From assembly GCA_002803225.1 (NCBI GenBank), contig NXFV01000748.1:62001-126000 (forward strand): a DNA stretch of 64,000 bases, given 5' to 3'. This document shows positions 45,625 to 57,292 of the stretch, in pieces. Position numbers and translations under genes: made by a program. The stretch is from Gamarada debralockiae (taxonomy: Eukaryota > Ascomycota > Leotiomycetes > Helotiales > Hyphodiscaceae). The notes under the pieces are model-generated. The model searched no databases. It had not been told where the DNA came from and was given only the letters and a program-made list of their open reading frames with translations. How positions within the stretch are numbered: position 1 is the first letter of the stretch; the number at the start of each line of letters is the position of its first letter.

Positions 45625-46270
45625 TGGATTTTGTTGATCCGATGTGATGGAGATCTTGCTGAGGATATTGCTCGTGAGGGAAGCTTCTCCAACCGGGCGG
45701 ATGAGAGTTTCGACGAGATACCGTATGTCCTAGTAAATTAGGAACAGTACCTTGAGCCCCGAAGACCCGCGACCTCGACGAGTTCATCCAGGGAAAGATG
45801 CGAGCCGGCACACGATAATTCGACACTTCGAGAGCAAACTTCAAGTCGTTAAGATAGAGTGAATATTCGAGAAACAGTGGTATGAATTAGGGAATGGGTG
45901 ATGGATAGCAAGGACGATACAGTGCTTGATTTCATACAATCGATGGCGGAACCGAAGGGTTGGTGACACAATTCAGCCCGCTAGAGCAAGGAGGCTTTCC
46001 TTTTGAGATGTATTGAACCTCCCAGTTTTCTCTGGTTCTACGGAGTCTATCCGGCTATGTCCAAGGAGAGTAACGATAGGGGCGACTTCAACTTAGAGGA
46101 TAGAAGGCAAATTTACAAAACGAGTGTGGAAAAGAACAGATGAAGAGCCAATTCGAAGTGACTGATTCAGAATAAACTTTCCTTCATCTTTCCCTCCTTC
46201 CGATCTTTTAGTCCTCGTACTAAGGAGGTATAACACCTTAAAAATCATTCACTGCATCCAATCTTGAATC

Positions 46271-46382
46271 GTTCAAACAGTTTGAACGGTTCAAATTTCG
46301 GATTCTCTAATTCCCAAAGGGATATTATGAGATTAGGAATCCTGTGGAAATACACTCTCTTGAAGGTTCAAACAGTTTGAAC
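46271..46382. repeat. Two copies of a 17-nt palindrome, 95 bases apart
   Basis: The sequence GTTCAAACAGTTTGAAC occurs at 46271-46287 and again at 46366-46382. Each copy is an 8-nt inverted repeat around one base, and each is followed by a further half-site (GGTTCAAATTT or GATTCAAATTT). Copies are identical over the palindrome and diverge outside it. Confidence 0.85.
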
Positions 46383-47260
46383 GATTCAAATTTCCGGCTT
46401 TTGCAATTTCTACTTTGAATTATGACCATACGATCCTGCGGAAAAGCGTTCCACTAATTGATTATTCAAAGCGGTTGGAAGATCCAAGGTCGCATGGTCC
46501 GAATGGGAAATGTAATCCAGCTTCAATCCTCAAAGGAAGGACCTCTCAGGTGACTAGAGAGGAGATTAGTAAATTCGATGAAGCAAGAGTCAAAAGATGG
46601 GCTGCGTTGACCGCAAAAGGCGGCCCCTGGTTACCGATATATTTCTCTCGCCACAAGGATCGTTTTGTTAGAACTAGCAAACAGAGGTCGAATAGAAATC
46701 TTACCATCACGACAACCACCATCTCTACCAAGGAGAGGATAGCAAAACTATATCTGTTGAAGCTACGGATGACTTTATCCAGCAGCTAGGCATGAACTAC
46801 ACTACTCAGAACATAGAGCCCACTACGACTGTCGGACCCTCGACGTGGAAACTCCAATCGAAGCTAAAATTTCTATCGAAGAGGAATGCACATCGAGAAC
46901 CAATTAAACATTGCTACGATATAGTCCTCGCTATGACATGGCCCTCGACAAGGGATCTGAAGACGCGACCAAAACGTGTTGGAAAATCGATGGACTGCTT
47001 TCGTGAAACAGACTTTTGGTGCCTCACTCAGATACAGCATCATCCTAGGTAGGAGGATGTACTCATCAATTTGAAATATAGTCTAATTAAGTACAGACAA
47101 ACTTTTGCGCACTCTCACATCTCCTTCGCAGATTGTATAAAATTTCTAGTAAATTCTACAATACATATATCTCATCAGTCAGTTTCCTCATTTAAATCTT
47201 TCCACATTCATTCTAGTTTTAGGTGGCCTGTTTCTGAGAGTTCTCAGGTGAACAACAGAG

Positions 47261-47337
47261 AAGAACAGAGAAAGAACAGAGAAAGAACAGAGAAAGAACA
47301 GAGAAAGAACAGAGAAAGAACAGAGAAAGAACAGAGA
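47261..47337 (+). repeat. Tandem array of seven perfect 11-nt units
   Basis: Seven consecutive identical copies of AAGAACAGAGA span 47261-47337, flanked by imperfect partial units. The 11-nt period is not a multiple of three, so length changes would shift any reading frame across it. It is a typical minisatellite in non-coding DNA. Confidence 0.9.
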
Positions 47338-47959
47338 CAGAAAATATAACAGATCTTGCCACCCTCAGTACAGAGTACAAGGTTTCAGTAAGTACTTATG
47401 AGCTTTCACGCCAGTGTTTTCGCACACTTTGCTAGTGAGAGTTTGGTATTACCCATAAAGTACTCATATGCCAAGAGCTTCCTTGGTCTTCAGTGACTCT
47501 TTCACCGGCTCGGCCCCTCACGCATTTCGGCAGATTGACTGAAATTATTCTCATTGTGTGAAAGTACGCAGCAGCTTCTCTTGGCAAAGAAGAAAGCCAG
47601 TCAATTATATGTACAGCCGGCACCAGGATATTCGCGTCAATTCGTAACCCCCTGAGTCGCTCCAGCTTTTGAGAATGGACAAGGCTGACTAAGGTCACCT
47701 TATCTTTAAAAATACAGTGGTGGAGCCGCGGTAAGCAGGGGACCAAAAAGCGGGCTTTCCCCAAAAATCTTCGAAATGCAAGCATCTGGATTCGTCGTCG
47801 TCATTTGGGTGCGTCTTTTCTTCACTCCGAGACTCCTAGAAACCCCCAGGACGTGAATGATCCCCTCCTTAGAATACGCGCGTCCTGTATAGCAGGTTTG
47901 ACCGTGTGAGGAGGTCTTTACCCAGCTTTTGGACCTCTTAAATAATTTATTTTGTATTT

Positions 47960-49405
47960 ATGCCTCTGTGCAGGCCTCACACCCTGGCGCGGCTAACGCC
48001 TGTCACACATTCACTGCGCCAGCTGAGCCTCCTGAAGCCAGATCAACAAAAACGAGTCTACCAAACAACCGCTGCAGACTCCTATTTACTCCTTAATTCT
48101 ATTACAAAGGGCTGCCTACCACACTCCTTTCCTCGATTACACTCTTTAACGAATACCTTCACTCCTCGGAACCGATCAATGGCTGCCATTACCACTTCTC
48201 AGACCCGGAGCCATTCTGGCCATCACCATCACCACGACAATACCTACCTCACGTCTACGAATAAGAATGACGCCGGTGTGCGGATAACTCGAATTGGCCT
48301 CTACTCTAACCTGGGAATGGCAGTTGCGAAGGGAGTGGGAGGATACGTTTTCAATTCACAATCCATGATTGCGGATGCATGGCATAGTTTGACGGATTTG
48401 GCCAGTGATATTTTGACATTGGCGACGGTGTCATGGAGTCTGAAGCCACCTACTGCGTTATTTCCTACTGGATTTGGCAAGGTAGAGAGTTTGGGATCGC
48501 TGGGAGTCAGTGGCATGCTGTTATTTGGAGGGTGCTTCATGTGCCTGAACAGTTGCGAGATCCTATATGCACACTTCTTTTTGGATGCCCATGCAGCTGC
48601 AGAGGTGGCCGCACATGCACATGGCCACAGTCACAGTCATGGAGCCGCTGCACCGAGTTTGCATGCTGCCTGGCTGGCTGCAGGAACAGTCATTTTGAAG
48701 GAGTGGTTGTATCAAGCAAGTAAGTAGCATCCGGTCTCTTGCATTTGGAAGATGCTAACGATCTTCACAGCAATGAAAGTAGCCAAAGAACGAAAGTCAT
48801 CTGTCCTAGCGTCCAATGCCATTCACCACCGAGTCGACTCTCTTACCGGTATCGTCACACTCTTTGCGATTCTCGGTGCGAATTTCCTACATGAAGCTGC
48901 GTGGTTAGATCCTGTTGGAGGACTCCTGATATCTCTTCTCGTTATCAAGGCTGGTTGGGGCAACACCGTTTCGGCGTTATATGAGCTGGCAGACAAGGGA
49001 ATCGATTCAGAAATCAAAGAATCAGTCATACGAGCAGTCAAGAAGAGCTTTGCAAACCTTAGAGAAGGACCACAAGTGGAATTGAGGGAAGTGGAGGGTG
49101 TCAAGTCAGGCCAGAACTACTTGGTAGACCTCCAACTGGCTGTCCCCAAGTCATGGACGGTTGAGGATGTCAGGGAAGTCGAGGAGGGAGTTAGAGAGAT
49201 GGTCGGATCGAAAGTACGAGGTGTTCGCAGAGTCAAGGTCCGCTTTGTGCCAAAGGACGACGAGTCAACATCTCTGTTCGATGAGTTTATAAGTGGGGAT
49301 ATGAGCCCAAGGGCTAGTCCAGAGCCCGAGGAAGAGCATGACCACGATCACGACCATGAGCATGCACACACCAACGGAAACGGTAATGGCAAGAAGACCC
49401 AATAG
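47960..49405 (+). CDS. Mitochondrial cation-diffusion-facilitator metal transporter (Mmt1/Mmt2-like)
   Basis: Exons 47960-48719 and 48771-49405 (51-nt GT-AG intron, phase 1) give 464 residues. CDF proteins move divalent metals out of the cytosol; the yeast Mmt1/2 group acts in mitochondria on iron. The first 70 residues are basic with few acids (PLCRPHTLARLTPVTHSLRQ), resembling a mitochondrial presequence; an internal ATG at 48179 (M74) would remove it. Membrane helices and metal-site motifs follow: ITRIGLYSNLGMAVAKGVGG, SQSMIADAWHSLTDLASDI, GKVESLGSLGVSGMLLFGG, and NAIHHRVDSLTGIVTLFAIL after the intron. Three histidine-rich patches (HHHHHD near residue 90, HAHGHSHSHG in the loop between helices, and HDHDHDHEHAH near the C-terminus) suggest metal sensing or delivery. 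The C-terminal cytosolic-fold domain is present. Confidence 0.9.
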
Positions 49406-49808
49406 ACCTTCGGATGTGAATATAGTGGGTAGCTTGTGGAATTGGTTTAGAGAGTGGGCTGGCGTTACGTCACAGGGAGAGAGGTATTACCTCATACTTC
49501 TGGAAATTTGGAAAGACTTGCTACAGCAAGATGGAGTTCAGGAGGACTCTTCGCATTCAACAGGTGCTGTATAACACAATTGATAGAATGTCCATACTTT
49601 CTCTCTCTGTATTGGTGCGCATGAGAGTTGGAAGCCACAGCCGCCACAGTTACTGATTCAGGCTAAATAAGATACCCCTGCCAACCCCCCACCATAAAAT
49701 CCCACTCCTCATCAGATCAACAAACCTTTATATTCAGAAAAGTTTCATTTGGGAAAAAGGGAAAGAGCCTGATACTTCCCCTCCAAGTACTAGGGTTGTA
49801 GCTTCATC

Positions 49809-51620
49809 ATGTCGAGCCAGGACGGGCCACTGTATCTAGGATTCGATCTTTCGACCCAACAGCTGAAAGGTGGTTTCGTACCTTTTTTGGAGAATACAGC
49901 TAATTTTATAAGCAATTATCATAACATCCGAATTAAAAGTCCTCTATGAGGCCAAAGCCGACTTTGATGCAGATCTTTCAAAGTATGGCATCAAGAAAGG
50001 TGTCTTCATCAATGAGGCAGAAAGAGAGGTCTATGCTCCAGTAGCTATGTGGTTGGAAGCTGTGGATTTAGTTCTCCAGCGACTGAAAGAAAAAGAAACT
50101 CCCTTTCAGAGAATCAAAGGTATCTCCGGTGCTGGTCAACAGCATGGAAGCATCTACTGGAGTAAGACTGGCGAGGAGCTACTTGGTACCTTGAAGCCTG
50201 AAGGAACTCTGGTCGAGCAACTATCTGAGAAAGGTTTCGCCCATCCTTTCAGTCCAAACTGGCAAGACGCAAGTACTCAAAGGGAATGTGATAGCTTCGA
50301 TGCTGAGCTGGGCTCTGCAGAGAAACTGGCTGAGGAAACTGGAAGCAAGGCTCATCATGTAAGTTCAACCATAGATTTGACTTCCGGCTTAACACAGCTG
50401 ATCCGCTCCAGCGTTTCACGGGACCGCAAATCATGCGCTTCCATAGATTGAGACCAGAAGTTTACCGCGCTACCTCCCGCATCACCCTGGTCTCCTCGTT
50501 CCTTGCTTCCGTTTTCCTGGGGAAAATAGCGCCGTTCGACATCAGCGATGTCTGCGGTATGAACCTCTGGGATATCAAAGCCGGGGCTTGGAGTGAGCCA
50601 TTGCTCAAACTAGCAGCAGGAGACGACGGTCTTGATTCTCTCAAGCAGAAACTTGGAACCGTTAGAGAAGATGGAGGAGGTAGCATGGGCCCCATCTCCA
50701 AGTACTTCGTTCAACGCTATGGCTTCCCGGAGGACTGCGGCATTACGCCGTTCACCGGCGACAACCCGTCAACTATCCTCGCACTACCACTTCGACCCCT
50801 CGACGCAATCGTCTCGCTTGGAACTTCAACCACATTTCTTATGTCAACACCAAATTATGTCCCTGATCCAGCATATCATTTCTTCAACCATCCAACTACG
50901 GCAGGGCTCTACATGTTCATGCTCTGCTACAAGAATGGTGGTTTAGCCCGTGAAAAGACCCGTGACGCTCTTCCGGCTTCCTCGTCCTCCGACAGCTGGG
51001 CAACTTTTAACGATATCGCACTCACTACCCCTCCGCTCGGCCAAAGCTCAACTTCCGATCCAGCAAAACTTGGACTCTTCTTTCCACTACCTGAAATCGT
51101 CCCCAATGTCCGAGCTGGGACTTGGCGCTACACATGCTCAAGCGATGGATCCAACCTGCAAGAATCAGTGTCAGGATGGAGTAAAGAAGCAGATGCTCGC
51201 GCCATCGTAGAATCTCAAATCCTCTCTCTTCGTCTGCGCTCCCAAAAACTGGTGCACAGTCCCGCAGAAGGTGTACCTCCTCAACCACGACGTATCTATC
51301 TTGTAGGAGGAGGATCTCTCAATCCCGCCATTGCGAGGATCATCGGCGATGTTCTAGGAGGTGTGGAAGGAGTATGGAGATTGGATGTTGGCGGCAATGC
51401 TTGTGCGTTGGGTGGAGCTTATAAGGCTGTTTGGGCGATGGAGAGGAGGGAGGGAGAGAGCTTTGAGGAGTTGATTGGGGAGAGGTGGCATGAGAGTGAG
51501 GCTGTTGTTAAGGTTGATGTGGGGTATAGGAGTGATGTTTGGGACAGGTATGGGAATGTGTTGGGTACGTTTGAGGAGATGGAGAAGGAGGTTCTGAAGG
51601 GAGAGGAGAGGAACAAGTAA
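49809..51620 (+). CDS. XKS1: D-xylulokinase
   Basis: Exons 49809-49869, 49913-50358 and 50412-51620 give 571 residues, the usual length. The enzyme phosphorylates D-xylulose with ATP to xylulose 5-phosphate, feeding plant-derived pentose and xylitol into the pentose phosphate pathway; it acts in the cytosol. Motifs of the FGGY kinase fold: [12 protein letters not shown] with [20 protein letters not shown] after the first intron, [79 protein letters not shown] and the C-terminal [15 protein letters not shown], with [14 protein letters not shown]. The first intron is very short (43 nt, 49870-49912), with donor GTGGTT and acceptor ATAAG; the frame and the AIIITSEL sequence support it. The catalytic aspartate of the family lies in DVCGMNLWD. 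Confidence 0.94.
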
Positions 51621-51936
51621 GTTTAGTCCTTCTGAGCGAATGAAAGCGGCTATTGCCTCCCCTTGTATTTGGAGATCATCAAAGATGTGTGGACTTTGTG
51701 AATCTTGTCATTTTGAATCGTTCAATTGATTAGAGCGAGAATCGAGGCAAAAACGAGTCTGAATAAGGCTACTATAACTAAATTGTTGGTTATAAAAACT
51801 TCAGATGAAAACTTGACCGTTTGGGTGACCATGAAAAAAAGGTATCCGCTTCCCAACCTTACCAGTTTTAACTTTGAATGAATGTGTCGCCTTCAATAAT
51901 CCACTCTTCTCCCTCCCCCAAAAGGCTTTGCAAAAT

Positions 51937-52536
51937 CTACGCATAAGCTGGCAGTTCATGGCCTCTCCCTTCCCCAACATTCACAGTTTCCTCTCCCCTC
52001 TGACTCGGCAACAATTTCTTCTTCATATGCACCGCCTCCAACGCGACCCGCAAGTCCCTGTTCTCCCCCGCCTCCAACGCGCTCGAAATCTCCTTCTCCT
52101 CCGCATCCAACAACTTCCACCTCATACACTCTTCCTCCCAGAAAAACAGCATCCCCACCAACTTCCTCTGCGCATGTACACTAATAATCGCAAGCTGGCT
52201 CGCGAAATCCTTCGTCACGGCACCGGTATTCACCGTCATCTGCGCCTCCTGACTTGCTCCAGAACTGGGCCCGTCTTCTGGCGCCAGGAGAATGATTTGG
52301 CTTTTGACTAGAGCTTTGTATACTTTCTTGGATAGGGATTCTGTGCCTACAATTCCGGCCATGAAGAAGGACTTTTCAGATAGGTAACGGGGATGGGGCA
52401 TAGCGAGTTGCCATCTCAAGAGGTCATCGGCCTGCTGGGGAGAGAGGTCGACGTCTTTGGGGTCATCGCTTGCGAAGTTTGGTATTGCATTGTTGATGAG
52501 GCGCATCCAGGAAAATTTCTTCCCCGGTGCCGCCAT
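51937..52536 (-). CDS. Hypothetical protein (199 aa)
   Basis: A single exon of 199 residues starts at ATG 52536 (MAAPGKKFSWMRLINNAIPN). The sequence has an ordered look: LSPQQADDLLRWQLAMPHPR, KVYKALVKSQIILLAPED, FASQLAIISVHAQRKLVGML and a glutamate-rich helix EEECMRWKLLDAEEKEI. It has no signal peptide, zinc motif or catalytic signature. Composition and length support a real gene, but the family is not recognised. It converges with XKS1 (plus strand), 316 bases away. Confidence 0.6.
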   Translation of the reverse strand: MAAPGKKFSWMRLINNAIPNFASDDPKDVDLSPQQADDLLRWQLAMPHPRYLSEKSFFMAGIVGTESLSKKVYKALVKSQIILLAPEDGPSSGASQEAQMTVNTGAVTKDFASQLAIISVHAQRKLVGMLFFWEEECMRWKLLDAEEKEISSALEAGENRDLRVALEAVHMKKKLLPSQRGEETVNVGEGRGHELPAYA

Positions 52537-53041
52537 TGTGTGTTCGAGGGAGGCTTCCGGTGAGGCCTTTGTTCAAAAGCACAGAGATCTTCTGCTGGTG
52601 TTAAGATTATTGCTTCGAAGCAGTGTGCGATTTACTGAGGACGCAAACTTCGGCGACGTTATCCCACCGCTAATGCTATTAAGTGATCAAAATGAGGCCG
52701 TCGAGACGAGCCTGAGAATATTGAGGGTGCTCCAAGGCTGACCCAATCAAGAGCCTTGGGTTCAATAGACTGAGGGACTGTGTACAACCCGCCAATTAAT
52801 GAGACATTGAGAGGGGATATGAGAGAGGAGAAGCACGCCAGATTCTCGCGATGAAGCGCGTTGCTGTATGATGCCCCAAGTTTCAAAAGAGCAAGAAACG
52901 TGGGAGAGAGACGGTTCTCGCGAGACTTTAACATCTGATTGACGTAGAAAGTGCTAAGCCTCCACCAACAAAGGACCGGTGGGACATTTCCCCGCATGTG
53001 GGCAACGTAATTGGATCAATTCGCTCCGTCTTATGTTTCTA

Positions 53042-53214
53042 CAGTAGAACCTCTTTATAAAAATCCTTTAGATAAGAATACCTGACCTATAGGAATTAAG
53101 TAGCAGGTCCCAAACTTTTTAGGTGAGCAAATAAGAACCTTTCGATAAGGATACCTCTTTATATTCTTTATGAATTTAGGGTCCCAATAGCATTCTTATA
53201 AAGAGGTTCTACTG
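53042..53214. mobile_element. MITE-like element, 173 bp, TA target site (copy 1)
   Basis: The left end CAGTAGAACCTCTTTATAA and the right end TTATAAAGAGGTTCTACTG are inverted repeats of 19 bases, and the element is flanked on both sides by TA (53040-53041 and 53215-53216). The interior is A/T-rich and non-coding. TA duplication and 'CAGT' ends fit non-autonomous relatives of Tc1/mariner/pogo DNA transposons. No transposase is in the window. Confidence 0.8.
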
Positions 53215-53221
53215 TACTGTA

Positions 53222-53436
53222 CGAAAGTAGTGTTCATAAATGATGAATAAGCGAATACTACCCTTTCTACCACATTTTCCCTAACCAAAGTAACTAAAAC
53301 TTCTACCTCATAGACCCTCCCTTACGTCTATCAACCTCTTCTATCTTTACTGGCATCGAATCTAAATTTGGAGTGGGGTATAATGGGGTAGATAGGGTAG
53401 CATTCGCTTATTCATCATTTATAAAAACTACTTTCG
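53222..53436. mobile_element. MITE-like element, 215 bp, long inverted repeats, TA target site (copy 2, different family)
   Basis: The left arm starting CGAAAGTAGT and running through ATAAATGATGAATAAGCGAA to about 53263 is matched by an inverted right arm ending at 53436, over about 42 bases with four or so mismatches. Both ends abut TA (53220-53221 and 53437-53438). The internal 130 bases are unique and non-coding. It lies 7 bases from the first element but has unrelated ends, so two insertions occurred here. Confidence 0.75.
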
Positions 53437-53438
53437 TA

Positions 53439-56266
53439 CGCAGAGTTCGGAGACTTTTATACACTTTAGTTTCAACGCAGTTCAAGAAGATCTGATACCA
53501 GCTAGGTAAACGAGGGATTGGTCCAAAAGTTATCACATGACGATGTCATGCTTTCGGTAAAGTCTTCTCAGTCACATGCGTTGTTCTATTTCCAGCATGC
53601 TTTCTTAACGACAAAAACAGGGGGTTTTCCATCTCAAAGACTGCGTGTGATGTACTTTTTTTTTCATCCGCATGAACGGCCATCTCAAACTTAATTTGAG
53701 CACATAAGACGAGTACGACCATACCATTGTATCCTTCAAAACAGCGAAAAGAAATCTTGTTTCGAGAGTTCTCACCCCGCTTGCACTGCCCCGCTCTAAG
53801 CGCACTGTTGCCGTCGAGTCGTCACGATGTCGCCAGGTATCTTTCCGACGGGGACAGATTCAACTATGGGTTCGTGCATATTGCCCCTCGTTCAGCTTTT
53901 CAAGGATCCATGCAAAGTAAAGGAGGTTATCAATGTTACCAAAAAAGCGTTTATGACTTTCTTTTTGGCCCGTCGCTTGTACCCGTCAATGGGATCCTTG
54001 CGGATCTTCGAACGAGTCATATTGACATGGGTCCTGAACTGCCGCTTATCGATAGGCATTTCCCCAGCACTGTCTTTCAAACATGAAACATGTGGTCAGA
54101 CAGGATCATCCGGGGCGTCAAAATCCACGCGTTTCTAGAAAACTAGAGCCGACAACATGCGCCGTGAACTCCGTGATAGGCGCGCAAGTCGTCATCTGCC
54201 AAGTTGTGCCCGTTGCTCTCGTGCGTTTCTCGGGCTTTCAACGGGCAAAAGCGCTTCAATGCAGGAATCCCGGACGAAGTCATGATGGGGGTACAAGTAG
54301 CTATTTCCGTCCACTGCGATGGCAAAATGGTCACCAGGCCATCGCAGTTCTCCCGATCGATTTCCATCGTTGCTGAACTTGGGACATCGCAAAGGGCAGG
54401 TACGGGTACTGTGGATGTCGGTACATCATTAAGCTGGACGATTATTATACTTTCCCAGACTGGCGTTTAAGATCTGCCTAAAGTAAAGCTGGTACATGGT
54501 TATGCTTACAGAGTTCCTACAGTACAGTACAGTAATGATTTTTCTAGGTGAGGATGATCACGGGGTTTCCGAAGGCAAAATCTCCAGCCACACTCCCAGT
54601 TTTAGTTCTAATTTTAGGCCTCGGATTCGGACGGTAGCCACACCGTCGGAGTCGTCCGCGCCTCACTGCGCATCGCCACAGTTATGACGAATATCTTTTG
54701 TCTCGCTGGTTCAGTACAACGATGATGCCAGAGTGATACATGCATAATTTTGGATTCACAACTCACGATGTTTTCATGTCCGGTAAATGCAGAGATCCGA
54801 TCATCCACAAAATGTGCTCTTTGGCTAGTTCCACATGCGATGGAAGACCTTCAGCCAGACCTCTTGCTTATGACGAATCAGGATCTAAAGATGCCGTCCG
54901 TCGCAGAGGAGGATCCACTTCGTCAAAATCGACGTCAGCGCATCAGCGAATGATCTTCCAGAAGTGCCTCGTAACCATCCCTGCCAAATTATAGTCAGCA
55001 AAGCATATGCCATCTACAGGTCAGCACGACTTCTCAACGTCTCTCTAGTACAACATCTAGCAAGGGCCATTTACCTTCAAATCGCGGCAAGAACTTCACC
55101 AAAAGAACGGACAGTCCCGGTTGGTCTTACCCCATATCAGAATCAGGAGAGGTCCGAAGCTATTCATGCAGGAGACTCCTTTTCTGGATTGCGAGGTCGG
55201 TCCAATGCTGGGCCTTGCGAGACTGGACATCGACGAGACTGCAACACAAGAAAGCATGCAGAAGTTGGCGCAATCAATCAGAGTGTCTGCCAGAGAATAC
55301 GAATCCAGATACTGTAATGTGTTTCATCTTTTTCGAGCAGATGCTGCAATGCAAGTCATCGTCGCCGACATCGAGCAGCATGACCGGCCTCGGGTCTTTT
55401 CACTGCTCTCCTGACGGCCCCGACAGGAATCGCTCTCGCGATCATGGGATCTTCAGCCCTGGCCACTTTTATTCCTGCCCTGCTTTAGAAGCTTCGTTTC
55501 AAGTGCCCATTTGCGGTCTTCTTACTGGGAGAGGGCCTTCTCCAGCAATTTCCAAGTAATGACAGACGCGGCTGATGGCGTTGAAACAATCTCCAGAACA
55601 TGCGAATTAGGCTTCTAGGATTTTTCTGCGGCGAATTTTGATATAATCCGGCACCCTGGATGTACATGGTAGTTGGCATAAGCGCAGCGATCAGTCGAGT
55701 CTTTTTTTCTTGGTCTCTTCGGGGCTGCCTTGCGGAAGGCCGTGCAACAAATGGTGCATGCATGAATGCGAAGAATGTAATCATGTAAGTGGACAAATGG
55801 GGAGGCCAGGGAGGAACCAGGTTTGGCCCATTTTTCCTTTTCAGCTACTTTGGTGTTTATCCCTCAGTAGGAGGCCAGTAGCTGCATATGCAAGGCCGAA
55901 CACAGCCCTCGAAAGGACCCGACAAAGCTCCCCTTCACAAGCGAAAAGCTATGGACCATGGTGGCAGCAGCCGATCCCGCACTCTATAACTCACCCGCCA
56001 TCGCCGCCGACAGCGTATTTTCTTGCTTCCCTCTTCTTCACGATCTTATTCGTCCTTCGTTTTATTCCTTCTCTAAGGCGCGCAAATTAATTCCCTTGTT
56101 TTGGGACCGCCGAAGAACACTCATATTATTCTTTTGTTCTTTACTATTCTCCTTTGTGTTTCCCGCTCTTATCACTTTTCGCATCTGACGTCGCCTCCCT
56201 CTCCAAAAAAGGTCCTGTCGCATAGTCACTCGATACCCGGTTGTTATACACCACAAAGCCTTCTCG
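53439..56266. other. Gene-poor region of 2.8 kb
   Basis: Short frames of about 60-120 codons occur on both strands, none with a recognisable domain. A small ACAGT microsatellite (ctacagtacagtacagtaa) lies at about 54518-54536. From about 55980 the plus strand is C/T-rich and likely the leader of the next gene. Confidence 0.45.
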
Positions 56267-57292
56267 ATGCCTCAACAATTACTTCCTGCCTCCGCGGCAG
56301 CCTTCGCACCTAGAGCATCCTCAGTCAACGTTGTCTTAAGTTCAAAGGTGGAGCCATGGTTAACGCAGACGCTGAAGCGCATAAATCGCGTCAAGCGCCC
56401 TCTCAACAGTGTACCACAACACCAAAGATGTTTAACAGAAACTTTATCATCTTCCACAGCCATATGGACTCTCACCTCCCTCATGTTACCGAAAGCACCG
56501 GATGCGGACTTGCGCAAGGACTCAAATCCTCTGATCGAGGCACTCTTCAACTACCAGCTCATTCATATCGAAGCGTATATCGTCCATGTAGATATGGTCT
56601 TACGCAACGAGGTCGCATTCAAGCTCACGCCAGACTCGATAGAATCTCTCATCGAGTACCATAAGGAGATCCACTGTGTAGACATATCTGCCAATACGTA
56701 TAGCTGGTCAGAGAAGGAACTGCAGGTCAAGAAGTTACATGAAGAGTTCATCCAGTCTATCAACAAGTTTGTGTACCGAACACATGTCTCAGCCTTGGAA
56801 GGACTGGAAGAAGATGGTTGCGGAGAGTTGCTATGCGGAAAGAGCGACGAGGTCAAGAACAGCATCATGGGCCTGTTCCTCCCCTTATTACCGCCTCCAC
56901 CCCGGATCGTCGACGTCGTTCGCCCACCGCCTTTGCTACCTAGCTCACCGGCTGGCGCAAACTGGTGGTCACAACCAACTCTTCCCTCATCAACACTGGC
57001 GCCCGTGGATTCATGGAGAGTCATACCATCAAGCCCAACCACGACATCCTCAGCCGACTCCAATTCATTATGGGCCAGTATGGGACTAAACGAGATCCAA
57101 CTGCCATCGCCAACTCCATCTTTCAGTCAGCCATACACAACGGCGGGGCTTTTCTATAGCTCCCCGCAAGTCAGTGCTCCTATTCCCTCCCTTCCATTAC
57201 CCAGCATGTTAGCGCAACAGCAATGTGGCGTTAGTGTTGGCTATGGAGGATTCGGCTGGGATAGGTATCAAGAGTATGCGACTACGATGTGA
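56267..57292 (+). CDS. Hypothetical protein (341 aa) with helical core and proline-rich tail
   Basis: One open frame of 341 residues from ATG 56267. Residues about 85-185 look ordered and helical (NPLIEALFNYQLIHIEAYIV; SIESLIEYHKEIHCVDISA; LHEEFIQSINKFVYRTHVSA). The C-terminal 130 residues are rich in P and S (LLPPPPRIVDVVRPPPLLPS), ending YGGFGWDRYQEYATTM. There is no signal peptide, membrane segment or known motif. The length and the change from ordered to proline-rich sequence make a real gene likely. An intron near the 5' end cannot be excluded. Function unknown. Confidence 0.6.
   Translation: MPQQLLPASAAAFAPRASSVNVVLSSKVEPWLTQTLKRINRVKRPLNSVPQHQRCLTETLSSSTAIWTLTSLMLPKAPDADLRKDSNPLIEALFNYQLIHIEAYIVHVDMVLRNEVAFKLTPDSIESLIEYHKEIHCVDISANTYSWSEKELQVKKLHEEFIQSINKFVYRTHVSALEGLEEDGCGELLCGKSDEVKNSIMGLFLPLLPPPPRIVDVVRPPPLLPSSPAGANWWSQPTLPSSTLAPVDSWRVIPSSPTTTSSADSNSLWASMGLNEIQLPSPTPSFSQPYTTAGLFYSSPQVSAPIPSLPLPSMLAQQQCGVSVGYGGFGWDRYQEYATTM

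Larger units (their letters stand above)
45625..47959. other. Gene-poor, repeat-bearing region
   Basis: About 2.3 kb holding two copies of a 17-nt palindrome and an 11-nt tandem array, listed separately. Short frames at 46415-46789 and 46792-47052 (plus) and 47432-47785 (minus, including VHIIDWLSSLPREAAAYFHT) have some protein-like character but no family match, and may be fragments of decayed genes. From about 47830 the promoter of the CDF transporter begins. Confidence 0.45.
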
